Source of the DNA: Chloroflexota bacterium
GTDB lineage: Bacteria; Chloroflexota; Dehalococcoidia; JACQUA01
Direction of reading: 5' to 3'
Assembly (NCBI GenBank): GCA_016210565.1
Contig: JACQUA010000286.1
Coordinates: forward strand, 28,723-92,722
Length of the DNA stretch: 64,000 nt
Shown: positions 25,158 to 32,636 of the stretch, one piece after another
How the letters are laid out: each line of letters begins with the position of its first letter
Numbering within the stretch: position 1 is the first letter of the stretch
The notes under the pieces: generated by a model
What the model saw: the letters and a program-made list of their open reading frames with translations, nothing else
Told to the model about the DNA's origin: nothing
The model's database searches: none
Program-made: the position numbers and the translations under genes

Positions 25158-27092
25158 ATGAACTTGGAAAGAGAACTGGAGAAACTGCGCCGTCAGACTT
25201 TATTCCCCGCCCGGAGGACCAGACCGCTGCCCGGCGGCTACATGGGTAAAATCCTGCGGGTCAACCTCTCCGAGAAAAAGATAACGGAGGAAAACGTGCC
25301 CGAGCCGGAGGTCCTGCGGAAATACCCCGGCGGCCAGTCGCTGGCCCAGCTTATCCTGGCGCACGAGCTTCCGGAAGGGGCCACCCCGTTGAGCCCGGAG
25401 AACCGGCTGGTCTTCATGGTAGGACCGCTGACCGGGACCGGCAAAACGCCGGCCGGCACCGCCTATACGATTACGACCCTGAGCAATATCACGCGTTTCG
25501 GCGACCACGGCCCCGGCGCCATCGTTAGCGCTTCGGCCATGGGCTACTGGGGAGTTTACCTCAAGTTTGCCGGCTACGATGGCATCATCGTCAGTGGGGC
25601 TTCGAAATATCCCGTTTACCTGTGGATAAACAATGGCAAGGCCGAGCTCAGGGACGCCTCGAAAGTCTGGGGGAAAGACAGCCAGGAGTCCATCGAGCTG
25701 GTCAAGGCCGAGGTCGGACAGCCGGAGGCGAAGGCGGCCGCCATCGGTCCGGCGGGCGAGAACCTGGTCACTTCGGCGCTCGTTGTCAGTGACCACAACC
25801 ATACGGCGTCCCACGGGGCTGGCGTGGTGATGGGCGCCAAGAAACTGAAGGCCATCGCCGTCTACGGCAACAAACGGGTCCTGGTGAAGGACGCGGCGAA
25901 GCTGGAGGAGGCGGGCAACCGCTGGCGGAGCAAGATTTCGCCCTACGAGTACCCTAAGTCGCGGTACGGCAGCGGCCTGGGCGCTATGTTGAAAACGCTG
26001 GTGGCCAAGAACTTCCAGAGCACGCTTCTTCCGGCCGCGACTCAGGATTTCGATAAGCAGGAGTTCGTTCCCCGGCCGTGCTACGAGTGCAACCGGCAGT
26101 GCCCCTATGACGTGAAGCTGAATACCGGTGAGCACGCCGGAACCCTGGTCTCGCTGAATGCCGGAAGCGAGCATTTCGAAGGGGCGGCTTTTACCTTCGG
26201 GGTCACGGGGCCGGATGTCCTCTACCTGGCGGATGTAGTCAACCGCCTGGGCATGGAGGCCTCCCACTTCGGCTGCGCCGCCGGGGTAGCCTTCGAAGCC
26301 TACCAGAACGGGCTGATTACGGCCAAACAGACCGACGGCCTGGAGCTGCGGTGGGGCGACGCGAAAGTCGTGGAAGAGGTGATGGCGAAGACGGCCAAAA
26401 GAGAGGGGTGGCTGGGGAATCTAATAGCCGATGGCGTCAGGCCGGCGGTGGAAAAGATCGGCGGGGAGGCCAGGAAGTTCGTCGCCAACATCAAGGGCGG
26501 CGCCCCGGCTATGCATGACTGGCGGCCCTACACCGGCATCATGCTGGGGCAGATTATCAGCAGCGGTGGCGTCAAGTCCCAGTTTTCGGCCTGGGAGTAC
26601 CGGGACGCCGCGCCGGACCTGGGCTATACTGGGATGACCGACCGGTCGACGCCCTCCGGCAAGGGAAGAGAGGTCCAGGTCCACGGCGCCAACAAGCTCT
26701 TCTGCGGTGCCTGCGGCGTCTGCTGGTTCGGGCAACCCATCGGTACCCCGGGCACGCTCCAGGACATGCTCGATGCTCTGGAGGCTGTCACCGGCTGGCA
26801 GGGCCTGAACAGGGACGAGGCCATCATGATGGGGGAACGGGCGTGGCAACTGGAGCACATCCTGCACATGCGCTACGGCTGGACGCCGGAGGAAGACCTG
26901 ACCAACCTGGGGCCGCGGCTGCTGGAACGCCTTCCCGACGGGCCCTTCAAGGGATTTACCGTGGCCAAATTCCTGCCCGACCTGGTCTACGATTTCTACC
27001 GGGCCTGCGGCTGGACCGTGCCCGGCGGAAAGCCTACGCCGGAAACGTTAAGACGGCTGGGTATGGAGGATTTTTCCTTCGCGGCTGGTTGA
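25158..27092 (+). CDS. Aldehyde:ferredoxin oxidoreductase (tungsten/molybdenum AFOR family)
   Basis: A 644-residue protein, the usual length. The N-terminal MGKILRVNLSEKKITEE is the family opening. Ligands for the [4Fe-4S] cluster are visible in CYECNRQCP (about residue 310, CxxCxxxC) and the downstream FCGACGVC (about residue 515). It oxidises aldehydes to acids with a bis-pterin tungsten cofactor and reduces ferredoxin. AAGGAG sits 1 nt before ATG 25158 but 7 nt before the in-frame TTG 25164, so the latter may be used; a start at ATG 25242 (MGKIL) is also conceivable. MoxR/VWA genes follow and may be maturation partners. Confidence 0.95.
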   Translation: MNLERELEKLRRQTLFPARRTRPLPGGYMGKILRVNLSEKKITEENVPEPEVLRKYPGGQSLAQLILAHELPEGATPLSPENRLVFMVGPLTGTGKTPAGTAYTITTLSNITRFGDHGPGAIVSASAMGYWGVYLKFAGYDGIIVSGASKYPVYLWINNGKAELRDASKVWGKDSQESIELVKAEVGQPEAKAAAIGPAGENLVTSALVVSDHNHTASHGAGVVMGAKKLKAIAVYGNKRVLVKDAAKLEEAGNRWRSKISPYEYPKSRYGSGLGAMLKTLVAKNFQSTLLPAATQDFDKQEFVPRPCYECNRQCPYDVKLNTGEHAGTLVSLNAGSEHFEGAAFTFGVTGPDVLYLADVVNRLGMEASHFGCAAGVAFEAYQNGLITAKQTDGLELRWGDAKVVEEVMAKTAKREGWLGNLIADGVRPAVEKIGGEARKFVANIKGGAPAMHDWRPYTGIMLGQIISSGGVKSQFSAWEYRDAAPDLGYTGMTDRSTPSGKGREVQVHGANKLFCGACGVCWFGQPIGTPGTLQDMLDALEAVTGWQGLNRDEAIMMGERAWQLEHILHMRYGWTPEEDLTNLGPRLLERLPDGPFKGFTVAKFLPDLVYDFYRACGWTVPGGKPTPETLRRLGMEDFSFAAG

Positions 27093-27286
27093 GACCAGTG
27101 GCACAGGCGTACCCGCCTGTGTTCGCGGTATTTTGCCGATGTTGCGCCTGTTTAGTCGCGACGGACGTACTCTCTGGGCTGAAACCGGACTTGCCCGGAG
27201 GTCCAGCCTATTCTGTTCTGGCCCTATGCGGTGTCTCACAGGCACGGTGGCCTGCGGTACCGGGGGCTAGGTGGGCCAGGGGGAAT
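27093..27286. other. Gene-free spacer with R4-type repeats
   Basis: The region holds GGCACAGGCGTACCCGCCTGTG near 27100 and CACAGGCACGGTGGCCTGCG near 27238, both short palindromes. No coding sequence is supported between the AFOR stop and the MoxR promoter. Confidence 0.5.
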
Positions 27287-27315
27287 TTGATTTTTGGGGT
27301 GGTATTGAATAAAAT
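27287..27315 (+). promoter_or_regulatory. Sigma-70-like promoter for the MoxR/VWA pair
   Basis: TTGATT (-35) and TAAAAT (-10) are exactly 17 bp apart, about 95 nt upstream of the MoxR start codon. Confidence 0.6.
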
Positions 27316-27409
27316 TCTAGCCAAGAGAGGTTCCTGACTGCCGGAATTTGATCTCAAGGAGGTGGCTGTTCGAGACAAGGATACCTCCTAAGAACAAGGA
27401 GTCAGTTTA

Positions 27410-28270
27410 ATGGCCACCAGAATCGAAGTTTTCGATAAGTTCCAGGGGTCGGCGGATTACGTCACTTCGGAAGCCTTGAGAAACGCAGTCAACGTTTCAG
27501 TCGCGGTGGGGCGGCCCCTTCTGGTGAGGGGCGAGCCGGGGACGGGCAAAACCCTTCTGGCCCACAGCATCGCCAAGGGTCTGAAGAAGGAACTGCTTAT
27601 CTGGAACATCAAGTCCACGACGAAGGCCCAGGAAGGCCTCTACGTCTATGACACGGTGCAGCGGTTGAATGACTCCAGGTTCGGCGACAAAGACATCTCC
27701 GATATCAAGCAGTACATCAAGCTGGGCAAACTTGGGCAGGCCTTTGTGTCGCCGGAGCAGGTGGTGTTGCTCATAGACGAGGTGGATAAGGCCGACCTGG
27801 AGTTCCCCAACGACCTGTTGAACGAACTGGACATAATGAGCTTCTATATCCCGGAGACCAACGAGATCATAGAGGCCAAACACCGGCCCATCGTTATCAT
27901 CACCAGCAACGCGGAGAAGGAATTGCCAGACGCCTTCCTCCGGCGGTGCATCTTCCACTACATCGAGTTCCCCGATGGGGCCTTGATGGAGGAAATCGTG
28001 CGGGTGCACTATCCCGACATCCAGAAAAGCCTGCTCAAGGAGGCCCTGCGGGCTTTTTACGCCCTCAGGGAGATAGACGAGTTCCGGAAGAAGCCTTCGA
28101 CCAGCGAGCTGATCGACTGGATCCAGGCAATCATCGAGTCTGGAATCTCCACCGACAAGATATTCAAAGACATCCCCTTCATCGGCACCCTGCTGAAAAA
28201 GGAAACGGACATAAACCTGTTCAACCACCTGCTGAGCCGGAGGGTGTCCGCGGACTTGAAGCTCAGATAG
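27410..28270 (+). CDS. MoxR-family AAA+ ATPase
   Basis: A 286-residue protein preceded by AAGGAG at good spacing. Walker A is GEPGTGKTLLAHS (about residue 42); Walker B is VVLLIDEVDKAD (about residue 121); sensor 1 is VIITSNAEKELPDAFLRRC. MoxR ATPases act with VWA-domain proteins as chaperones that insert metal cofactors or remodel protein complexes; CoxD/CoxE of CO dehydrogenase is the best-known pair. The next gene encodes a CoxE-like VWA protein, and the gene upstream is a tungsten-type AFOR, so cofactor maturation is a plausible but unproved role. Confidence 0.92.
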   Translation: MATRIEVFDKFQGSADYVTSEALRNAVNVSVAVGRPLLVRGEPGTGKTLLAHSIAKGLKKELLIWNIKSTTKAQEGLYVYDTVQRLNDSRFGDKDISDIKQYIKLGKLGQAFVSPEQVVLLIDEVDKADLEFPNDLLNELDIMSFYIPETNEIIEAKHRPIVIITSNAEKELPDAFLRRCIFHYIEFPDGALMEEIVRVHYPDIQKSLLKEALRAFYALREIDEFRKKPSTSELIDWIQAIIESGISTDKIFKDIPFIGTLLKKETDINLFNHLLSRRVSADLKLR

Positions 28271-28278
28271 CCGCCCGT

Positions 28279-28372
28279 CGTTGCGAGTCCCGATTTTGTC
28301 GGGACGAAGCAATCCCCCGGCCATTCAAGCCATCCCGGAGATTGCTTCGCTTGGCTCGCAATGACAGCCACC
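28279..28372. repeat. R3 palindromic repeat between moxR and the VWA gene
   Basis: GTTGCGAGTCCCGATTTTGT..AAGCAATC is mirrored by GATTGCTTCGCTTGGCTCGC after a short centre. It separates two genes of an apparent operon. Confidence 0.75.
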
Positions 28373-28383
28373 GGGGAATAGCA

Positions 28384-29565
28384 ATGTTTACCCAATTCTT
28401 CTATACGCTAAAGGAACGGAAGGTCCCGGTCTCTATCACGGAGTGGATGACACTGATGGAAGTGTTGTCCAAGGGGTACATCCACAACCTGGACGATTTC
28501 TACTACATCGCCCGGGCTGTCCTGGTGAAGAGCGAGGCTCATTTTGACCATTACGACGTGGCCTTCCAGGAGTATTTCAAAGGTATTGAAGCCCCGAAGG
28601 AAATCACAGAGCAAATCCTGGACTGGTTGAAGAACCCTCTCAATCGTTCTTCTCTGATGGCGCGCCTCAGCGCCAAGGAGTTGGAGGAGTTCCAGAAGAT
28701 GAATCTGGACGAGCTGATGAAGGAGTTTGAGAAGAGGATGGCCGAGCAGAAAGAGCAGCACGACGGGGGTGGCTACTGGATAGGCCGGGGGGGCACTTCA
28801 CCTTTCGGGCATGGGGGGCGTCACCCGGCAGGCATCCGTATCGGCGGCGAAGGCGGGGGGCGCTCAGCCATCAAGGTTGCCCAGGAGCGCCGTTTCCGCA
28901 ACTACCGCAGCGACGTGACCCTGGACGTCCGCCAGATCAAGGTGGCCTTGAGGGGCCTGCGCATGCTGACCAGGGTGGGGCCGGAGGACGAGCTCGATCT
29001 GGAGGGGACCATCGATAAGACCTGCAAGAACGCCGGCGAAATCGACCTGGTATGGCGGCGCCGGCGCAAGAACACCGTCAAACTCCTGCTCCTCATGGAC
29101 TCCGGCGGCTCCATGGACCCCTATGTCAATGTTTGCACGCGCCTGTTCAGCGCCGCCCACTCCGCGACGCATTTCAAGGACTTCCAGTACTACTATTTCC
29201 ACAACTGCATCTACGACAACCTGTGGCGGGACATGGAGCAGATGATCGCCCTGAAGACGGAGGACGTCTTGAAGAAGGTGGAGCGGGACTATAAGGTGAT
29301 AGTGGTGGGCGACGCCCGGATGGCCACCAGCGAGTTGACGGAACGGTGGGGGTCTATCAACTACTACGAACGGAACGATTCCCCGGGCATTACCTGGCTG
29401 AAGCGCTTCGCCGATCACTTCAGCCATTGCGTGTGGCTGAACCCGGAGACCCCGTCCTACTGGCAGCATCCTACGGTGATGATGGTCCGCCGCTTTTTCC
29501 CCATGTACGAGCTGACCGTCGACGGCCTGAACGAGGCGGTCAAGAAGCTCATCGTCAGGAAGTAG
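28384..29565 (+). CDS. VWA-domain protein, CoxE-like
   Basis: A 393-residue protein from ATG 28384 (MFTQFFYTLKERKVPV); the same frame is open upstream through the repeat and into the moxR region but is not used. Residues 1-110 are helical and resemble the CoxE N-terminus. A glycine-rich segment (about 125-165) leads to the VWA fold, whose metal-site motif is LLLMDSGGSMDP. This reads DxGGS rather than the classical DxSxS, a variant I associate with CoxE-like proteins. It should work with the MoxR ATPase encoded just upstream. Confidence 0.88.
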   Translation: MFTQFFYTLKERKVPVSITEWMTLMEVLSKGYIHNLDDFYYIARAVLVKSEAHFDHYDVAFQEYFKGIEAPKEITEQILDWLKNPLNRSSLMARLSAKELEEFQKMNLDELMKEFEKRMAEQKEQHDGGGYWIGRGGTSPFGHGGRHPAGIRIGGEGGGRSAIKVAQERRFRNYRSDVTLDVRQIKVALRGLRMLTRVGPEDELDLEGTIDKTCKNAGEIDLVWRRRRKNTVKLLLLMDSGGSMDPYVNVCTRLFSAAHSATHFKDFQYYYFHNCIYDNLWRDMEQMIALKTEDVLKKVERDYKVIVVGDARMATSELTERWGSINYYERNDSPGITWLKRFADHFSHCVWLNPETPSYWQHPTVMMVRRFFPMYELTVDGLNEAVKKLIVRK

Positions 29566-29666
29566 CGACACCCCTAGCGGGTGTCGAAGCCATGTCAGCC
29601 AGTGCCGCACGACAGGGGCAAGCCCTGTCGCTACGGAGGTCACAGGCGGGGACGCCTGTGCTACTG
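29566..29666. repeat. R4-type short palindromes between convergent genes
   Basis: GCGACACCCCTAGCGGGTGTCG, CGACAGGGGCAAGCCCTGTCG and CACAGGCGGGGACGCCTGTG, three consecutive hairpins, separate the VWA gene from the convergent ferritin-like gene. They may help terminate transcription, but no T-tract follows. Confidence 0.6.
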
Positions 29667-29670
29667 GTGG

Positions 29671-30198
29671 TCAGGCGCCGTCCAGGCTGTGCCGCTCTTT
29701 CATGACGAAGTAGCCGGCCGGGTTGATGAGGTATTCGCGATAGTCGGTCAACTGCAAGTAGTGTCCCTGCTCCTCGCCTGCCATGGTGTTATAGAAGCTT
29801 TTTTCCACGGGGTCGTCCGCCCTCTGCGCCTGGCCGGCATAGAAATCGCGGCTCTTGATTTCTTTTTCCAGGGCAAGGTCGATGGCGTCCTGCTCCGAGG
29901 TGGAAGATTTCACCGCGGCGCCGAGGTCCTTCATGGCGCTGGCGAAGATAGTCCGGCCCTTCGCCGCTTCGCCTTGCGGCAGGGACAATACCGGGCACGT
30001 TTCCCCGGCGCACATTTTGTCATGGACTTCCTGGAAGACCTTCTTGTGGACCAGCTCCTGGCCGGCCAGATTGGTAAAAAGGCGTTTGGTCAGGCTGTTT
30101 TCACTCTTGCGGGCAGCCTGGCGGTAGAACCTTCTACCTTCGTCTTCAATCTTGAGAGCTACTTTCAGGGCGTCGATGGCGGCGGTGTTTGCTGGCAT
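29671..30198 (-). CDS. Ferritin-like/rubrerythrin-type diiron protein
   Basis: A 175-residue protein from ATG 30198, with AAGGA 6 nt upstream. It resembles the protein encoded at 1982-2485. The first half has EDEGRRFYRQAA and an ExxH in AGQELVHKK; the second has EKEIKSRDFY and an ExxH in AGEEQGHYLQL. A CAGETC pair of cysteines (about residue 63) lies between the halves, which the paralogue lacks. A diiron four-helix bundle acting on peroxide or storing iron is likely. No rubredoxin domain is present. Confidence 0.85.
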   Translation of the reverse strand: MPANTAAIDALKVALKIEDEGRRFYRQAARKSENSLTKRLFTNLAGQELVHKKVFQEVHDKMCAGETCPVLSLPQGEAAKGRTIFASAMKDLGAAVKSSTSEQDAIDLALEKEIKSRDFYAGQAQRADDPVEKSFYNTMAGEEQGHYLQLTDYREYLINPAGYFVMKERHSLDGA

Positions 30199-30562
30199 AT
30201 GGTCCTTTCCTCGAAGAAAAATCGCTAAACCCGTGGCGGAACACAAACGCATATCTTGACCCGGGCTCTCGACAAGGCGGCTGTTTTCACATCTGAGCGC
30301 TGGCAAGCAGCCCGGCATTGCAGGGAATACAGCCCTCGCGGGCAAGGACGCCTGCGGTACCGTGATGTGCACAACTCGAATTCTATCAGAAGCGCCCCTA
30401 GCTTTACAATCCGTACCGGCAGCTATATTGGACAAATCCCATCAAATGCCCTATCATTTTTTCATGCTGCATAAAACACGGAGATCGCCAGGCTGGTCCG
30501 AGGGGGCGCGGGGTCGGGAATCTTGAAACTTGAATCTTCGAATTTCTAAATGAGGAGCTGAT
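30199..30562. other. Intergenic region between divergent genes
   Basis: About 360 bases without a supported gene. CTCGCGGGCAAGGACGCCTGCGG near 30330 is an R4-like palindrome. A weak TTGGAC..TATCAT pair near 30429-30458 could be a promoter for the glutaredoxin gene, but I do not rely on it. Confidence 0.4.
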
Positions 30563-31084
30563 ATGGAAGTCATCGTCTATACCACACCCACCTGACCCTG
30601 GTGTCACCGGGTGAAAGAGTTTCTTTCACAGAAAGGCGTGGCCTTCCAGGAAAAGGACGTTGCCGTTGATCAGGACGCCGCCATGGAAATGGTGCAGAAG
30701 AGCGGCCAGATGGGAGTCCCCGTAACCGTACTGGACAGAGAGGTCGTGGTGGGTTTTAACCGGGAACGGCTGGAGGAGATCCTCGGCTCGATGTCTGCTA
30801 GCCGTCCTCCTTTTGGCCTGAGGATCGCTGACGCCAGGACTATCGCGATGAAACAGGGAGGACTTCCTGTATTTGGCGCCTATGTTGGGGAGGTCCGCCC
30901 GGGGTCGATCGCCGGCAGGCTCGGGTTGAAACCAGGAGACATCATCACCGAACTGAATATGCAGCCCATCCACACCAGCCAGGAACTGGAAGCCTCCCTT
31001 TCGAAACTGACCACCGGCGCCAGGATTCAACTGGTTTTTGCACGCGGGGGCCAAACATTGAGCGCCGAAGGAGTCTATAGATAG
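30563..31084 (+). CDS. Selenocysteine-containing glutaredoxin fused to a PDZ domain
   Basis: Reading from ATG 30563 (GGAG 5 nt upstream), codon 11 is TGA, in the context YTTPT-TGA-PWCHRVKEFL. Glutaredoxins of this type have CPWC or CPYC here, so the TGA falls exactly on the first active-site cysteine and probably encodes selenocysteine (U-P-W-C). The frame then continues without another stop for 173 residues in all. Residues 1-80 are a NrdH/YruB-like glutaredoxin, including GQMGVPVTVLD (cis-Pro region) and GFNRERLEEIL. Residues 95-173 form a PDZ domain (GAYVGEVRPGSIAGRLGLKP, then GDIITELN). A hairpin begins at the UGA. A rhodanese lipoprotein gene follows after 1 nt. Conventional gene calling would start at GTG 30611 and lose the active site. 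Confidence 0.82.
30593..30612 (+). promoter_or_regulatory. UGA selenocysteine codon with candidate bacterial SECIS hairpin
   Basis: From the A of the TGA, ACCC pairs with GGGT and GGT with ACC, leaving a single bulged T and a GTC loop (30595-30612). A bulged U near a G-bearing apical loop is the known recognition feature of bacterial SECIS elements for SelB, although here the hairpin begins at the UGA itself and is very compact. Confidence 0.55.
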
Positions 31085-31085
31085 C

Positions 31086-31541
31086 GTGTCTCACCACAGG
31101 AACCAAACAGCGTGGATAGTCTGCGCCGTCCTTGTCATGCTGGCCGGCTTCGTTTTGGCCTGCCAGGCTGAGGGACAGACAACCACGGCGCAGGGAAACA
31201 GGGTGGAGGTCAACAACGGCTATTACACGAACATCACCCCGGAGCAACTGGCTCCGATGCTGAAGAACAAGGATTTCGTCCTGGTCAACGTCCACATCCC
31301 GTATGAGGGCGAAATCGAAAAGACCGACCTCTTCATACCCTTTGACAGGGTCAGCCAGAACCTGAATTTGCTGCCGCAGGATAAGAACGCCAAAATCATC
31401 CTCTATTGCCGGAGCGGACCGATGAGTACTTCTGCCTCGAAGGCACTCGTGGATGCCGGCTATACCAACGTCTTGAATTTGGACGGGGGTATGGGGGCGT
31501 GGAGGGGGAAGGGGTATGAGGTGCTCAACCGGGGCCGGTAG
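31086..31541 (+). CDS. Rhodanese-like lipoprotein
   Basis: A 151-residue protein starting at GTG 31086, 1 nt after the glutaredoxin stop, so the two are probably translated together. Residues 8-25 are hydrophobic and end in LACQ, a lipobox. The rest is a rhodanese domain with the active-site loop YCRSGPMSTSASKAL (Cys about residue 109) and the C-terminal NLDGGMGAWRGKGYEV. It should carry persulfide or act on thiols at the outer face of the membrane. The glutaredoxin-PDZ protein has no visible export signal, so the link is genetic and not necessarily physical. Confidence 0.88.
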   Translation: MSHHRNQTAWIVCAVLVMLAGFVLACQAEGQTTTAQGNRVEVNNGYYTNITPEQLAPMLKNKDFVLVNVHIPYEGEIEKTDLFIPFDRVSQNLNLLPQDKNAKIILYCRSGPMSTSASKALVDAGYTNVLNLDGGMGAWRGKGYEVLNRGR

Positions 31542-31599
31542 TCCCGAATGAATCGATCCCCCGTGCCTGGTTTTCCAGGCGGCAGCTCGGCTGATCGGC

Positions 31600-31690
31600 G
31601 CGGCTCACAGGCACGGAGGCCTGTGGCACCGGTACTGACTACCCGCTACTCGCTACTCACTACTCACTACTCACTACTCACTGCTTCTCC
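31600..31690. repeat. R4 palindrome followed by R5 tandem repeat
   Basis: CACAGGCACGGAGGCCTGTG is followed by CGCTACTCACTACTCACTAC-type 7-bp units up to the next gene start. Confidence 0.8.
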
Positions 31691-31693
31691 CCT

Positions 31694-32389
31694 ATGCCTG
31701 AATCATCTCCTGCTTTCATCTTCGTCACCTCGCTGCTGGTCGGCTTTTCCGGTTCCTTGATTCCCGGGCCGATGCTGGCCATGGATATCAGTGAGAGCGC
31801 CCGGCACGGGTTCCGCGCCGGGCCTTTGCTCATTGCTGGTCACGCCGCCGCGGAACTGTTGCTCGTGGTCGCCTTGCTTCTGGGGCTCAGCCGCATCATA
31901 AACCTGCCCTGGCTGACGGCTGCGGTGAGTCTGGTCGGGGGCGGTTTCCTGCTGTGGATGGCCTCCGGCATCATCAGGACCGGAAGAAAAGAGCCGCCGC
32001 CTTCCGCCGGGGCAGGGGGAGCGTCGGGGGCCCATCGCCGCACCATCGTGGCCGGCGTCTTGCTCAGCATCTTGAATCCGACCTGGCTGGTCTGGTGGGC
32101 CACCATCGGAGTGACATTCGTGGTGTGGTCCATGCAGCAGGGGGCGCTGGGGCCGGTGTACTTCTTCTCCGGCCATATCCTGGCTGATTTCTCCTGGTAC
32201 AGCCTGGTGGCTTTCCTGGTGGCCAGGGGAAGGAATGTCTTCAGCGGCTCGGTGTACCGGTGGCTGCTGGTGGGGTCGGGCCTGTTTTTAGTGGCGCTGG
32301 GAGGGTATTTCGTTTACAACGGGGGGAAGGGGGTACTGAGTTCTTTGAGTTTTTGGGTTATTGGGTTGCTATCGTCTGACAGCCAATAG
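31694..32389 (+). CDS. LysE-family amino acid exporter
   Basis: A 231-residue protein with six hydrophobic segments. It contains the family-typical GFSGSLIPGPMLAM near the N-terminus and SILNPTWLVWWATIG in the middle. It should export an amino acid or related small molecule. The last 17 or so residues (LSSLSFWVIGLLSSDSQ) are encoded by a dispersed repeat, TGAGTTTTTGGGTTATTGGG, also seen near 1143 and 61110. The original C-terminus has therefore probably been replaced by read-through into the repeat. It is a monocistronic gene between repeats. Confidence 0.88.
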   Translation: MPESSPAFIFVTSLLVGFSGSLIPGPMLAMDISESARHGFRAGPLLIAGHAAAELLLVVALLLGLSRIINLPWLTAAVSLVGGGFLLWMASGIIRTGRKEPPPSAGAGGASGAHRRTIVAGVLLSILNPTWLVWWATIGVTFVVWSMQQGALGPVYFFSGHILADFSWYSLVAFLVARGRNVFSGSVYRWLLVGSGLFLVALGGYFVYNGGKGVLSSLSFWVIGLLSSDSQ

Positions 32390-32398
32390 CTAATAAGC

Positions 32399-32600
32399 GT
32401 AGGGTGAGTAAAGCGAGCACGCCATAGCTCTTTGGTGAGACATCCCTCGCTAAGTAATCAGGGCAGGATACGGATCCTACCGGCGAGCGCAACCCACCTC
32501 TTGGGGGAGGGGTGTCATGGAGGGGATGTGGTGGGTTGCGGGCCCGAGGCGGGTGATGGTCTTGCTGTCGGGTCGGCTGCGCGGGCGCTTCACCCACCCA
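32399..32600. repeat. MITE-like palindromic element, family R1, copy D
   Basis: Begins GTAGGGTGAGTAAAGCG and ends GCGCTTCACCCACCC, with inner GCGCAACCCACC and GGTGGGTTGCG arms. It is more diverged than copies A-C. Confidence 0.7.
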
Positions 32601-32636
32601 GCGTGCTATCGACAGGGGCAAGCCCTGTCGCTACGG

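Noticed and set aside
27946..28383. Extended N-terminus for the VWA protein
   Set aside because: The extension reads through moxR in another frame and through an R3 repeat; ATG 28384 gives a protein that starts as CoxE-like proteins do.
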